A stretch of DNA of 10,923 nucleotides from Nitrososphaerota archaeon (GTDB lineage: Archaea; Thermoproteota; Nitrososphaeria; Nitrososphaerales; Nitrosopumilaceae), in contig JACQFM010000108.1 in assembly GCA_016200035.1 (NCBI GenBank), forward strand, positions 1 to 10,923, given 5' to 3'. Below the pieces are notes generated by a model that made no database searches, had not been told where the DNA came from, and saw nothing but the letters and a program-made list of their open reading frames with translations. Each line of letters starts with the position of its first letter. The stretch's first letter is position 1. Below, one piece after another: positions 1-8,180 of this stretch. The position numbers and the translations under genes were made by a program.

Positions 1-221
1 ATTGGATTGGTTACCTTAATTGTGATCGGAACACCTGAGATGTAGTCTTTTGTTGTACCTGAAATTATGACGGGTTCTCCATCAGCGTATGACGCTTTAT
101 CTGTCTTGACAGTGATTGGTACTGGCACGTTTTCGGGAGCTTGCTGTGCAAGCGCTGGAACAGTACATGTAGCTGCTACCAGAATCGCAAGTAAGGCAAA
201 CCCCTTAAAACTAGTACTCAT
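1..221 (-). CDS. Secreted or surface protein with Ig-like beta domain, 5' part only
   Basis: This minus-strand reading frame starts with ATG at 221-219 and stays open for 73 codons to the window edge, so the C-terminal part is missing. Residues 1-25 form a Sec-type signal peptide: a short Lys-containing N-region (K6), a hydrophobic core (ALLAILVAA, 9-17) and a cleavage site after PALA (22-25), just before QQ. The mature start reads PVPITVKTDKASYADGEPV, then a VIISGT strand and GVPITIKVTNP. That alternating beta pattern, with T-D-K-x-S-Y-x-x-G-E, is typical of the Ig-like or macroglobulin-like repeats in exported proteins of ammonia-oxidising archaea. Cys19 lies inside the signal peptide without a good lipobox, so a lipoprotein is unlikely. 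The gene diverges from the RNA polymerase operon and need not share its function. Export is well supported; the specific role is unknown because the rest of the protein is outside the window. Confidence 0.78.
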   Translation of the reverse strand, partial: MSTSFKGFALLAILVAATCTVPALAQQAPENVPVPITVKTDKASYADGEPVIISGTTKDYISGVPITIKVTNP

Positions 222-245
222 CTTGTTTGTGTGGATTATTTTTTC

Positions 246-254
246 ACTATTTAA
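246..254 (-). promoter_or_regulatory. TATA-like box for the secreted-protein gene
   Basis: Read on the minus strand, the sequence is CTTAAATAG within AAGCTTAAATAGTG. Its centre is about 29 nt upstream of the ATG at 221. In archaea transcription starts about 25 nt after the TATA box, so the transcript would begin at or only a few bases before the start codon and be leaderless or nearly so. A second AT-rich site at about 284-297 could act further upstream. This is inferred from spacing only. Confidence 0.42.
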
Positions 255-312
255 GCTTACGGAAAATAATTTTGACAAAGGGGAGTAAATTTAAAAGCGA
301 TCAACCCAATTA

Positions 313-322
313 GATATATATT
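313..322 (+). promoter_or_regulatory. TATA-like box for the rpoH-rpoB-rpoA-rpl30e operon
   Basis: GATATATATT lies in the divergent intergenic region and is the best TATA-like sequence oriented toward rpoH. Initiation about 25 nt downstream would give a start near 343 and a 5' leader of about 60 nt. That fits the presence of a strong Shine-Dalgarno site before rpoH, which a leaderless mRNA would not need. An alternative AT-rich site at about 287-296 would give a longer leader. There is no transcript evidence. Confidence 0.42.
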
Positions 323-357
323 AACCTCTCGGCGCAACTTTCGTAGTTTGTGTATTA

Positions 358-387
358 ATGGTGCATTTACAGCTAATGTTTCTCTAG
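358..387 (+). other. Nine-codon upstream ORF in the rpoH leader
   Basis: An ATG at 358 opens a nine-codon frame (MVHLQLMFL) that ends at TAG 385-387. It lies in the predicted rpoH leader, is in the same frame as rpoH, and stops two bases before the GGAGGT Shine-Dalgarno site. It has no clear ribosome binding site of its own. It could be a chance ORF or a short leader peptide; the sequence alone cannot decide. Confidence 0.2.
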
Positions 388-389
388 GC

Positions 390-395
390 GGAGGT
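390..395 (+). promoter_or_regulatory. Shine-Dalgarno site that fixes the TTG start of rpoH
   Basis: GGAGGT ends seven bases before the TTG at 403. It is a full match to the anti-Shine-Dalgarno core at ideal spacing. Upstream in frame there is a TAG at 385-387 and no ATG between that stop and 403, so this site decides in favour of the TTG start. Confidence 0.8.
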
Positions 396-402
396 ATTTC
401 AT

Positions 403-654
403 TTGTTAACTAAGAAAGATCACGTACTTGTTCCAGATCATATCTATGTTCCAAAACATGAAATAATGACTAAGAAGGAGGCTGAAGAAGTTTTAGAGAG
501 ATTTCATACAAAGCCAACAGAGATGCCTTTGATATACGTAACCGATCCCGCAATAAAGGGCTTGGGAGTAAAACCTGGCGACATGATAAAGATTACAAGA
601 AAAAGTGGGACTGCTGGCGAGAGCGTCTATCATCGATACGTGGTGGAAGAATAA
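403..654 (+). CDS. rpoH: DNA-directed RNA polymerase subunit H (Rpo5)
   Basis: This 83-residue protein is the archaeal RNA polymerase subunit H, equivalent to the C-terminal domain of eukaryotic RPB5. It binds the large subunit near the downstream-DNA jaw. The family signature is clear: a VPDHIYVPKHEI segment near residues 10-21, a charged helix (TKKEAEEVLERF), the central GLGVKPGDMIKITRKS stretch, and the YHRYVVEE ending. The length is normal for the family, which lacks the eukaryotic N-terminal domain. Translation starts at TTG, supported by GGAGGT seven bases upstream and an in-frame TAG at 385-387. Its stop TAA (652-654) directly touches the TTG start of rpoB, so translation is probably coupled. 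The position immediately before rpoB is the standard archaeal order. The identification is secure. Confidence 0.96.
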   Translation: MLTKKDHVLVPDHIYVPKHEIMTKKEAEEVLERFHTKPTEMPLIYVTDPAIKGLGVKPGDMIKITRKSGTAGESVYHRYVVEE

Positions 655-3600
655 TTGGCTAACACATCAAATAAAAGATGGCCTATAATTCAGGATATTC
701 TAAAAAGAGAAGGAATAGCAAGACAACATCTGAACTCATATGATGAGTTTTTAGAACGTGGTCTTCAAAGTATAATTGATGAGGTAGGACAGATAGAAAT
801 CGAAAGTGCAGAATATCCATACAAAATTCAACTCGGAAAGCTAAAACTCCAGCAAGCAAGAATGATGGAACTTGATGGCTCAATAACCCACATCGCTCCA
901 ATGGAAGCTAGGCTACGAAATGTCACATATGCTTCTCCTGTAATGCTTGAAGCAAGTGTAGTAGAAGATGGAAAAATTCTTGAATCAAGATTTGTTCACA
1001 TTGGTGACATGCCAGTAATGGTCAGATCCAATGCTTGTATATTGCACAATCTTTCTGATCAAAAACTAATCGAGCATGGTGAGGATCCAAACGACCCTGG
1101 AGGATACTTTATCATAAATGGTTCAGAACGAGTGATTGTAGGACTAGAGGATCTTTCTTACAACAAGATTATCGTAGACAAAGAGACTGTTGGAGGAAAT
1201 ACTGTCTTTAAAGCAAAGGTCTATTCATCTATTGTTGGCTATCGTGCAAAACTAGAGCTGGTAATGAAAAATGATGGACTCATAGTCGCAAAGATTCCAG
1301 GATCTCCTGTTGACATACCGGTCGTTACTTTAATGCGAGCGTTAGGACTTGAGTCAGATAGAGAAATTGCAGCAGCAGTTTCACTTGTTAACGAAATACA
1401 AGATGAGCTAGAAGCATCATTTGAAAAGTCAGGGGATGTGCCAACAGCAAAGGATGCAATAGTATACATCAGCAAAAGAATAGCTCCTGGAATGTTAGAG
1501 GAATTCCAAATCAAAAGAGCAGAAACATTGCTTGATTGGGGTCTTTTACCTCACCTGGGGAAACACCCTGATAACAGAAAGGAAAAGGCTCAATTTTTAG
1601 GCGAAGCTGCATGCAAGTTAATAGAACTAAAGCTTGGTTGGCTGGCTCCTGACGACAAAGATCACTATGGAAATAAAGTCATAAAATTTGCAGGTCAAAT
1701 GCTTGCAGACTTGTTCAGAACAGCCTTTAGAAACTTGGTAAGAGATATGAAATACCAATTAGAGAGATCCGGACAAAAAAGGGGAATTAACGCGGTGGCA
1801 GCCGCGGTAAGGCCAGGTATAGTCACAGACAAACTAAACAACGCAATTGCTACTGGCAATTGGGGAAGAGGTCGTGTTGGAGTTACACAATTATTAGATA
1901 GAACAAATTATCTATCAACAATAAGTCATCTGAGGAGAATTCAATCCCCCCTTAGCAGAAGCCAACCAAACTTTGAGGCAAGAGATTTGCATGCAACTCA
2001 TTTTGGTAGAATATGTCCAAGTGAAACTCCTGAGGGATCAAATTGTGGTTTAGTAAAGAACCTTGCCCTTTCTGCTATCATATCTGTCAATGTTCCTTCC
2101 GAGGATATAATCGAGAAACTCTATGATCTCGGTGTAACTTATGTTTCAGATGCAAAAGATGAGCTGAAAAAGGAGGGAACCAGAGTTTTTGTAGATGGAA
2201 GATTAATCGGATACTATAAGGACGGACAAAAACTTGCCGATTCTTTACGTGAACTACGACGAAATTTCAAGATACATCCACATATTGGAATATTTCTGTA
2301 CCAATCAAATATCGAGGGAGCAACTAAGAGACTTTACGTAAATTGTAATGCTGGAAGGGTATTACGTCCGCTAATCGTCATAAAAGACAACAAACCACTT
2401 TTGACACAAGAACTCATAGAAAAGGTCAGTAAAAAATTCCTTTCATGGAATGATCTTCTTCATATGGGAGTTATTGAATTGGTGGATGCAAACGAAGAAG
2501 AAAATTGCTATATTGCAATGGATGAAGAAAATGTCAAAAAACACACTCACATGGAGATATTTCCGTCAGCAATCTTGGGTGCAGGTGCATCAATAATTCC
2601 TTATCCTGAACACAACCAATCTCCAAGAAACACATACGAGTCCGCGATGGCAAAGCAAAGTCTAGGATTCTCAACGCCTCTAATGAACGCAAGCACTTAC
2701 GTAAGGCAGCACTTCATGCTCTACCCTCAAACTCCAATTGCAACAACACGGGCAATGGGTCTTTTAGGACTTGAAGAAAGACCTGCTGGTCAGAACTGCG
2801 TAGTAGCAGTATTACCTTTTGACGGTTACAATATAGAAGACGCAATTGTCTTGAGCAGGTCGTCAGTAGAAAGGGGACTGGGAAGAACCTTCTTTTATAG
2901 AATCTACGAGGCAGAGGCAAAGCAATACCCTGGTGGAATGCGCGATAACTTCGAAATTCCAAATGCGGAAGGAAATATTCGCGGATTTCGCGGAGATAAG
3001 GCTTACAGATTGTTAGAAGAAGATGGAGTAATCGCAACTGAATCAATAGTTCAAGGTGGAGATATTTTGATTGGTAAAACAAGTCCTCCTAGATTCATGG
3101 AGGAATATCGGGAGTTTGAAGTAAAGGGACCTTACAGAAGAGACACATCAATCGGAGTAAGACCATCAGAAACTGGTGTGGTCGATACTGTGGTTATGAC
3201 TCAATCGCACGATGGTGGAAGGATGTACAAAATAAGAGTGAGGGATGTAAGAATCCCTGAAATAGGTGATAAGTTTGCTTCAAGGCACGGTCAAAAGGGA
3301 GTTGTTGGCTTACTTGTAAACCACGAAGACTTGCCTTATACATCAGAGGGTGTCGTACCTGACGTTTTAATTAATCCACACGCGTTTCCGTCGAGAATGA
3401 CAGTTGGAATGTTTCTTGAATCTGTAGCTGGAAAGGCAGCAGCATTGCGGGGAACAAAGGTAGATGGTTCAGCGTTTGTAGGAGAAAAACTGGAAGACTT
3501 GAAAGGAGTCCTCGAATCTGCTGGCTTCAAGTACTCTGGAAAAGAAACTATGTATGATGGAAGAACTGGTAAAGCATTTCCTGCCGAAGTTTTCATTGGA

Positions 3601-4002
3601 GTTGTTTACTATCAGAAACTCCATCACATGGTAGCTGACAAAATACACGCAAGAGCTAGAGGTCAGGTCCAGATGCTTACAAAACAACCGACGGAAGGGC
3701 GTGCACGTGGAGGAGGCCTTCGATTTGGAGAGATGGAAAGAGACTGTCTGATTGCATATGGTGCCTCAATGATGCTAAAAGATAGATTACTTGACGAATC
3801 AGATAAGGCCGATATTTATGTGTGCGAAAGGTGTGGTTTAGTTTCATACTACGATATAAAACAGCGAAAATTCGTTTGCAGAGTTTGCGGAGATAAGGCA
3901 AAAGTAACATCAGTTTCTGTTGCGTACGCTTTCAAATTGTTATTACAAGAAATGATGAGTCTAGACGTTGCTCCTAGACTTCTAATAAAAGAGAGGGTAT
4001 AA
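655..4002 (+). CDS. rpoB: DNA-directed RNA polymerase subunit B (Rpo2), undivided
   Basis: This is the second-largest RNA polymerase subunit, homologous to bacterial beta and eukaryotic RPB2, and forms one wall of the active-site cleft. At 1115 residues it is a full, undivided archaeal B subunit; many methanogens and halophiles split it into B' and B''. Visible landmarks include GEDPNDPGGYFIINGSERV (142-160), the RGINAVAAAVRPG to GRGRVGVTQ stretch around 376-411, SETPEG (456-461), the acidic pair E728-D729 in GYNIEDAIVLSRSS near the catalytic metal, GDKFASRHGQKG (871-882), RFGEMERDC (1023-1031), and a C-terminal zinc ribbon C1057-x2-C1060-x14-C1075-x2-C1078. There is no intein or frame disruption. 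The TTG start abuts the rpoH stop (TAATTG), and the N-terminal MANTSNKRWPIIQDIL fits archaeal RpoB. The stop shares one base with the rpoA ATG. Confidence 0.97.
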   Translation: MANTSNKRWPIIQDILKREGIARQHLNSYDEFLERGLQSIIDEVGQIEIESAEYPYKIQLGKLKLQQARMMELDGSITHIAPMEARLRNVTYASPVMLEASVVEDGKILESRFVHIGDMPVMVRSNACILHNLSDQKLIEHGEDPNDPGGYFIINGSERVIVGLEDLSYNKIIVDKETVGGNTVFKAKVYSSIVGYRAKLELVMKNDGLIVAKIPGSPVDIPVVTLMRALGLESDREIAAAVSLVNEIQDELEASFEKSGDVPTAKDAIVYISKRIAPGMLEEFQIKRAETLLDWGLLPHLGKHPDNRKEKAQFLGEAACKLIELKLGWLAPDDKDHYGNKVIKFAGQMLADLFRTAFRNLVRDMKYQLERSGQKRGINAVAAAVRPGIVTDKLNNAIATGNWGRGRVGVTQLLDRTNYLSTISHLRRIQSPLSRSQPNFEARDLHATHFGRICPSETPEGSNCGLVKNLALSAIISVNVPSEDIIEKLYDLGVTYVSDAKDELKKEGTRVFVDGRLIGYYKDGQKLADSLRELRRNFKIHPHIGIFLYQSNIEGATKRLYVNCNAGRVLRPLIVIKDNKPLLTQELIEKVSKKFLSWNDLLHMGVIELVDANEEENCYIAMDEENVKKHTHMEIFPSAILGAGASIIPYPEHNQSPRNTYESAMAKQSLGFSTPLMNASTYVRQHFMLYPQTPIATTRAMGLLGLEERPAGQNCVVAVLPFDGYNIEDAIVLSRSSVERGLGRTFFYRIYEAEAKQYPGGMRDNFEIPNAEGNIRGFRGDKAYRLLEEDGVIATESIVQGGDILIGKTSPPRFMEEYREFEVKGPYRRDTSIGVRPSETGVVDTVVMTQSHDGGRMYKIRVRDVRIPEIGDKFASRHGQKGVVGLLVNHEDLPYTSEGVVPDVLINPHAFPSRMTVGMFLESVAGKAAALRGTKVDGSAFVGEKLEDLKGVLESAGFKYSGKETMYDGRTGKAFPAEVFIGVVYYQKLHHMVADKIHARARGQVQMLTKQPTEGRARGGGLRFGEMERDCLIAYGASMMLKDRLLDESDKADIYVCERCGLVSYYDIKQRKFVCRVCGDKAKVTSVSVAYAFKLLLQEMMSLDVAPRLLIKERV

Positions 4003-7000
4003 TGGCACTAGAAACAATAAAGATAATTGACGGGATTCGTTTTTCCGTATGGTCACCTACAGAAATTAGAAAATATTCTGTTGCGGAAATCACAGCACCA
4101 GAAACTTATGATGAAGACGGAATGTCAGTTCAAGGTGGACTAATGGATGGAAGATTGGGAACATTGGAACCTGGACAAAAATGTATTACATGTGGGAACA
4201 CAGCAGCAAGATGTCCTGGTCACTTTGGTCACATAGAGCTGGCTGAGCCTGTCTTACACATTGCATTCATAGATAACATATACAAACTTCTTCTTACCAC
4301 ATGCAGATCTTGCTCTAGGCTAAAAATTTCTCAAAAAGAACTAGATGAATATCATAAAGTTATGAGCAAAGAAGCTGCATATACTGTAATATCTATAAAA
4401 CATATTCCAGACGAAATAATAGAAAAAGCAAAGAAAGAAAAAACCTGTCCTCATTGCGGTAAATCTCAATACGATCTGATATTTACCAAGCCAACGATAT
4501 TCATAGAAAAAACAGAGTTAGGAGAAAACAGGTTACTTCCAATCACAATTAGAGAAAGATTTTCACACATGATAGATGATGACCTAAAACTTTTAGCATA
4601 CGATCCTGCAACTGCAAGACCTGAATGGTTTGTTTTACAGGTTCTACCTGTTCCACCCGTTACTGTAAGACCATCTATAATTTTAGAAACTGGAATTAGG
4701 TCCGAAGACGACCTGACCCATAAACTTGTAGATATAATTAGAGTAAACCAAAGATTGAAGGAAAGCAAAGAAGCCGGAACTCCACCTCTTATTGTACAAG
4801 ACTTGGTAGATTTGTTACAGTATCATACCACAACATACTTTGATAACGAAGTTTCAGGAATCCCACAAGCTCACCACAGATCTGGCAGACCACTTAAAAC
4901 CTTGACTCAAAGACTAAAAGGCAAGGAGGGAAGATTCAGAGGTTCACTTTCTGGCAAGAGAGTGGACTTTTCTAGCAGAACTGTGATATCTCCAGATCCA
5001 AATCTGGACATAGCTGAAGTCGGAGTTCCAGAATCTGTGGCAATAAAACTTACAATCCCAGAAGTGGTGACTGAGTGGAATATTGAGAGATTAAAGAAGC
5101 TTGTAATCAATGGACCAAGCAAGTTTCCGGGGGCAAATTATATAGTAAGGCCTGATGGCGTTAAGATTCGACTTGATTTTGTAGAAGATAGAGAAGCAAT
5201 TGCCAACAATATTGAGATTGGATATTTGATTGAAAGACATCTTTCTGACGGTGATATAGTGATGTTCAACAGACAACCCTCTTTACACCAGATGTCAATA
5301 ATGGCTCATTACGTTAAGGTACTACCACACAAGACTTTCAGATTACACCCCTCGGTCTGTCCCCCCTACAACGCAGACTTTGATGGTGATGAGATGAACC
5401 TGCATGTACCACAAAGTGAGGAAGCAAGGGCTGAGGCAATTCTTTTGATGCGTGTACAGGATCAATTAATTTCTCCAAGATATGGTGGTCCAATAATTGG
5501 TGCACTACGTGACTTTATCACTGGAGCATATCTACTAACAAAAGATGGAACTACACTGACTCCACAAGAATTTGCAAACTTGGCAATGATGGGAGGATAT
5601 GAAGGCGCATTACCTGAACCAGCGACTAAAAATAAAAGTGGTTGGCTTTACACAGGAAAGCAACTCTTCTCGCTTTTTATGCCAAAGGATTTCAACTACG
5701 TGATTACGTCTAAATGGTCCAAGGGAACAAAGGGTCCATCAAAAGATGTAGTAATAAAAAATGGTCATCTCATCAGCGGAGTTATAGACAAGGCATCTAT
5801 AGGAGCAGAAGAACCAGATAGTGTCTTACATAGGATAGCAAAGGATTATGGTTATGAAGAAGCTAAGAAATTTCTTAATTCTATTTTAGTAGTACTGAAA
5901 CAGTATATCACACATTATGGATTCAGTTATGGATATTCAGACCTTGAACTTTCTACAAAAACAAAGGAAAACATCCTAAATGGAATTCAAGAAACGTACG
6001 ATAAGGTGTATGACCTAATATCACAAGCAAAGAAAGGAACTCTCCAATTAAGTAGGGGATTATCAGCAGATGAAGCTTTGGAAGCGTACATAGTCAACGA
6101 ACTTTCAAAGGCAAGAGATAGAGCAGGAAGTACCGCTGACAAATCTTTTGATGAGACCAATTCAGGCAGAATAATGGCAACAACAGGAGCACGTGGATCT
6201 TCTTTAAACATTGGACAAATGGCTGGTGCCCTAGGTCAGCAGTCGATTCGAGGAAGGCGAATACAAAAAGGGTACAATAATAGAGCTTTGCCGCATTTCA
6301 AAGAAAATGATACAAATCCTGACGCAAGAGGATTTGTAAAATCAAACTATCGTGATGGTCTTTCAACACTGGAATTTTTTTTCCATGCTATGGGAGGACG
6401 AGAGGGACTTGTGGATACAGCAGTTCGAACTCAGCAAAGCGGTTACATGCAGAGAAGATTAATCAATGCACTTGAACACCTAAGACTAGAATATGATGGT
6501 ACAGTAAGGGATCCCCACGGTCATATCATACAATTTCTATATGGTGAGGATGGAATTGACGTAGCAAAAAGTGATCATGGAGAGGCCTTTAGAATTGAAA
6601 GACTGATAGAATCAGAAATGATTGTTGATTCTGGCAAAAAGGCTACAAAAGAAGAAATCATGGAGCTAGCAAAAAAGTACACAAAAACATTTAATCCAAG
6701 ATTGATACGAATCGTTCAAGAAGCTTTGCTTGAGTCAAAGCTAAGTAGAGATGGAGTAGAAAAAGTTTGTAAAAAAGCATTAGAGTTATACGAAAAAGCC
6801 AAAGTTGAACCCGGGCAGGCAGTGGGCATCGTAACTGCACAATCAATAGGAGAACCTGGAACCCAGATGACACTTAGAACGTTCCACTTTGCAGGAATTA
6901 GAGAAAGGAACGTAACGCTTGGCCTTCCTAGACTAATTGAGCTTGTAGATGCTAGAAAGAAACCAGTAACACCAACCATGGATATCTATCTAGATGAGAA

Positions 7001-7796
7001 TTACAAAACATCTAAAGAGAAAGCAATTAAGGTTGCTCGTGAAATCTTACATACAAAGATAAGTGCTCTCGTATCAAGCACAGAGACAGATTATTCTACG
7101 AAGATAAAGCTAAATCTTAATCCAGACAAGCTAAAGGAAAGGGCATGTACAATAGCCGATGTAGAAGAGGCATTACAATCCTCAAAGAAAAAATTTGAAT
7201 TCGAGACTAGTGGCAACTCTATTACACTTACCTTACCTGAAGAGTCAGATGCGCAGACAATACTGTCATTACGAAATAAAGTTCTTGGAACCCGTGTAAA
7301 AGGAGTACAAGATGTGGAAAGAGTCACAATAGTTCAACAGGGCGATGAGTGGGTTATACAAAGTTCAGGTTCAAACATTGCAAAAGTTTTGGAAATCGAT
7401 GGGATCGACAGAAAGAACATAAGAACAAACAATGTCTTTGAGATAGCAAGCACACTTGGAATAGAGGCAGCACGAAATGCTTTGATAAATGAGTTGAGTT
7501 CCACATTAGAAGATCAGGGTCTTGAAGTTGATGTTAGGTACATCATGCTCGTGGCAGATTTAATGTGCTCAAGAGGCTATATGCAGCAAATAGGTAGACA
7601 TGGAATAGCCGGAACCAAAACAAGTGTACTGGCAAGAGCAGCATTTGAAATAACAGTTCCAACAATAGCGGAGGCTGCATTAACTGGAGAGGTTGAACAG
7701 CTAAAAGGTGTGACTGAAAACGTAATTGTTGGTGGAAACATACCGGTAGGAACTGGTACTGTTGATCTTTACATGAAAGTGACCGAACATGGCTAA
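4002..7796 (+). CDS. rpoA: DNA-directed RNA polymerase subunit A, fused A'+A'' (Rpo1)
   Basis: This is the largest RNA polymerase subunit, homologous to bacterial beta' and eukaryotic RPB1, carrying the catalytic centre. Residues 61-77 hold a clamp zinc site (CITC, RCPGHFGH), followed by Cys pairs C101/C104 and C149/C152. The catalytic loop NADFDGDEMN (457-466) supplies Asp459, Asp461 and Asp463 that bind the active-site Mg2+. The bridge-helix region lies near GGREGLVDTAVRTQQSGY (from 798). The trigger-loop region is at about 943-966 (TAQSIGEPGTQMTLRTFHF). In most archaea the gene is split before this last region into A' and A''; here both are one 1264-residue frame, about the sum of the two usual lengths, with no intein. 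Fusion is characteristic of Nitrososphaerota. The ATG overlaps the rpoB stop (TAATG) with GAGGG just upstream, and the end overlaps rpl30e by 8 bases. Confidence 0.97.
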   Translation: MALETIKIIDGIRFSVWSPTEIRKYSVAEITAPETYDEDGMSVQGGLMDGRLGTLEPGQKCITCGNTAARCPGHFGHIELAEPVLHIAFIDNIYKLLLTTCRSCSRLKISQKELDEYHKVMSKEAAYTVISIKHIPDEIIEKAKKEKTCPHCGKSQYDLIFTKPTIFIEKTELGENRLLPITIRERFSHMIDDDLKLLAYDPATARPEWFVLQVLPVPPVTVRPSIILETGIRSEDDLTHKLVDIIRVNQRLKESKEAGTPPLIVQDLVDLLQYHTTTYFDNEVSGIPQAHHRSGRPLKTLTQRLKGKEGRFRGSLSGKRVDFSSRTVISPDPNLDIAEVGVPESVAIKLTIPEVVTEWNIERLKKLVINGPSKFPGANYIVRPDGVKIRLDFVEDREAIANNIEIGYLIERHLSDGDIVMFNRQPSLHQMSIMAHYVKVLPHKTFRLHPSVCPPYNADFDGDEMNLHVPQSEEARAEAILLMRVQDQLISPRYGGPIIGALRDFITGAYLLTKDGTTLTPQEFANLAMMGGYEGALPEPATKNKSGWLYTGKQLFSLFMPKDFNYVITSKWSKGTKGPSKDVVIKNGHLISGVIDKASIGAEEPDSVLHRIAKDYGYEEAKKFLNSILVVLKQYITHYGFSYGYSDLELSTKTKENILNGIQETYDKVYDLISQAKKGTLQLSRGLSADEALEAYIVNELSKARDRAGSTADKSFDETNSGRIMATTGARGSSLNIGQMAGALGQQSIRGRRIQKGYNNRALPHFKENDTNPDARGFVKSNYRDGLSTLEFFFHAMGGREGLVDTAVRTQQSGYMQRRLINALEHLRLEYDGTVRDPHGHIIQFLYGEDGIDVAKSDHGEAFRIERLIESEMIVDSGKKATKEEIMELAKKYTKTFNPRLIRIVQEALLESKLSRDGVEKVCKKALELYEKAKVEPGQAVGIVTAQSIGEPGTQMTLRTFHFAGIRERNVTLGLPRLIELVDARKKPVTPTMDIYLDENYKTSKEKAIKVAREILHTKISALVSSTETDYSTKIKLNLNPDKLKERACTIADVEEALQSSKKKFEFETSGNSITLTLPEESDAQTILSLRNKVLGTRVKGVQDVERVTIVQQGDEWVIQSSGSNIAKVLEIDGIDRKNIRTNNVFEIASTLGIEAARNALINELSSTLEDQGLEVDVRYIMLVADLMCSRGYMQQIGRHGIAGTKTSVLARAAFEITVPTIAEAALTGEVEQLKGVTENVIVGGNIPVGTGTVDLYMKVTEHG

Positions 7797-8109
7797 ACTT
7801 TTGGAAAAAATGATCAAGGATTCAATGGAAGACGACAAGTGTATCCTTGGAGCAAAGGAAGTGCTTGGTTCCATCAAAAATTCGAAACTTGTAGTAATGT
7901 CAGAATCTGTAAAAAAGAATCTATTAGAAAAGATAAAAGATAACGCAAAGAATTCCAAAGTGTCTACGATAAATTTCAAAGGTTCGTCAGTTGAGTTGGG
8001 CAGACTGTGTGGTACCCAATTTAGAATCTCCGCGCTTTCTCTCAAAACATTGAGCGAGGCAAACCTCAAATCAATTTTGAAGGAAGCGGAGCAGGAGAGT
8101 CAACAATAA
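7789..8109 (+). CDS. rpl30e: Large-subunit ribosomal protein L30e
   Basis: This 106-residue protein belongs to the L7Ae/L30e/S12e/Gadd45 superfamily of RNA-binding alpha-beta-alpha proteins. Matches to L30e are the opening helix, the CILGAKEVLGSIKNSKLVVMS segment (18-38), where the glycine-rich turn meets the first strand, and the SSVELGRLCGTQFRISALSL stretch (66-85) that ends in the C-terminal strand. It sits in its usual archaeal place directly after the RNA polymerase A gene. The ATG lies inside the rpoA coding region and overlaps it by 8 bases. No strong Shine-Dalgarno is visible, so translation probably depends on coupling to rpoA. T-rich DNA follows the stop, and it may be the last gene of the rpoH transcript. 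The C-terminal tail (EAEQESQQ) is polar and probably disordered. Confidence 0.93.
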   Translation: MAKLLEKMIKDSMEDDKCILGAKEVLGSIKNSKLVVMSESVKKNLLEKIKDNAKNSKVSTINFKGSSVELGRLCGTQFRISALSLKTLSEANLKSILKEAEQESQQ

Positions 8110-8111
8110 AT

Positions 8112-8134
8112 GTTTTGTTTTTCTACAATTTTTT
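8112..8134 (+). terminator. T-tract terminator candidate after rpl30e
   Basis: Three runs of T (four, five, then six) lie just after the rpl30e stop, separated by G and by CTACAA. U-rich RNA without a strong hairpin is the usual archaeal terminator. The fact that a TATA box follows within about 10 bases supports a transcript end here. Read-through into nusA remains possible. Confidence 0.5.
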
Positions 8135-8140
8135 ATCAAG

Positions 8141-8148
8141 ATTTAAAT
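8141..8148 (+). promoter_or_regulatory. TATA-like box for nusA-rps12-rps7
   Basis: ATTTAAAT lies 33 bases before the nusA ATG. Initiation about 25 nt downstream would place the start near 8170 and leave a leader of about 10 nt. That agrees with the absence of a Shine-Dalgarno site before nusA. Together with the T-tracts just upstream it divides the gene cluster into two likely transcription units. Confidence 0.52.
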
Positions 8149-8180
8149 GAGCCCGAAATGGCATCGAGTTTCAAATAGAC

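Noticed and set aside
1..221. Lipoprotein assignment based on Cys19
   Set aside because: The residues before Cys19 (AAT) are a poor lipobox and a better signal peptidase site follows at PALA-QQ.
67..288. Plus-strand 73-codon frame in the left edge region
   Set aside because: It is antisense to the minus-strand gene that encodes a convincing signal peptide and beta domain; its own product has no recognisable pattern and no ribosome binding site.
2714..3082. 122-codon minus-strand frame inside rpoB
   Set aside because: It lies wholly within conserved RpoB sequence and its product is a low-sense Leu/Arg-rich string; it is a shadow frame. Other minus-strand frames within rpoB and rpoA were dropped for the same reason.
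655..7796. Intein or frameshift in RpoB or RpoA
   Set aside because: Both lengths match the undivided archaeal subunits and the catalytic motifs are continuous, so there is no room for an intein and no break in frame.
7701..8069. 122-codon minus-strand frame across the rpoA-rpl30e junction
   Set aside because: It is antisense to two well-conserved genes and its Phe/Ser-rich product is what the opposite strand of a Lys/Glu-rich gene gives.
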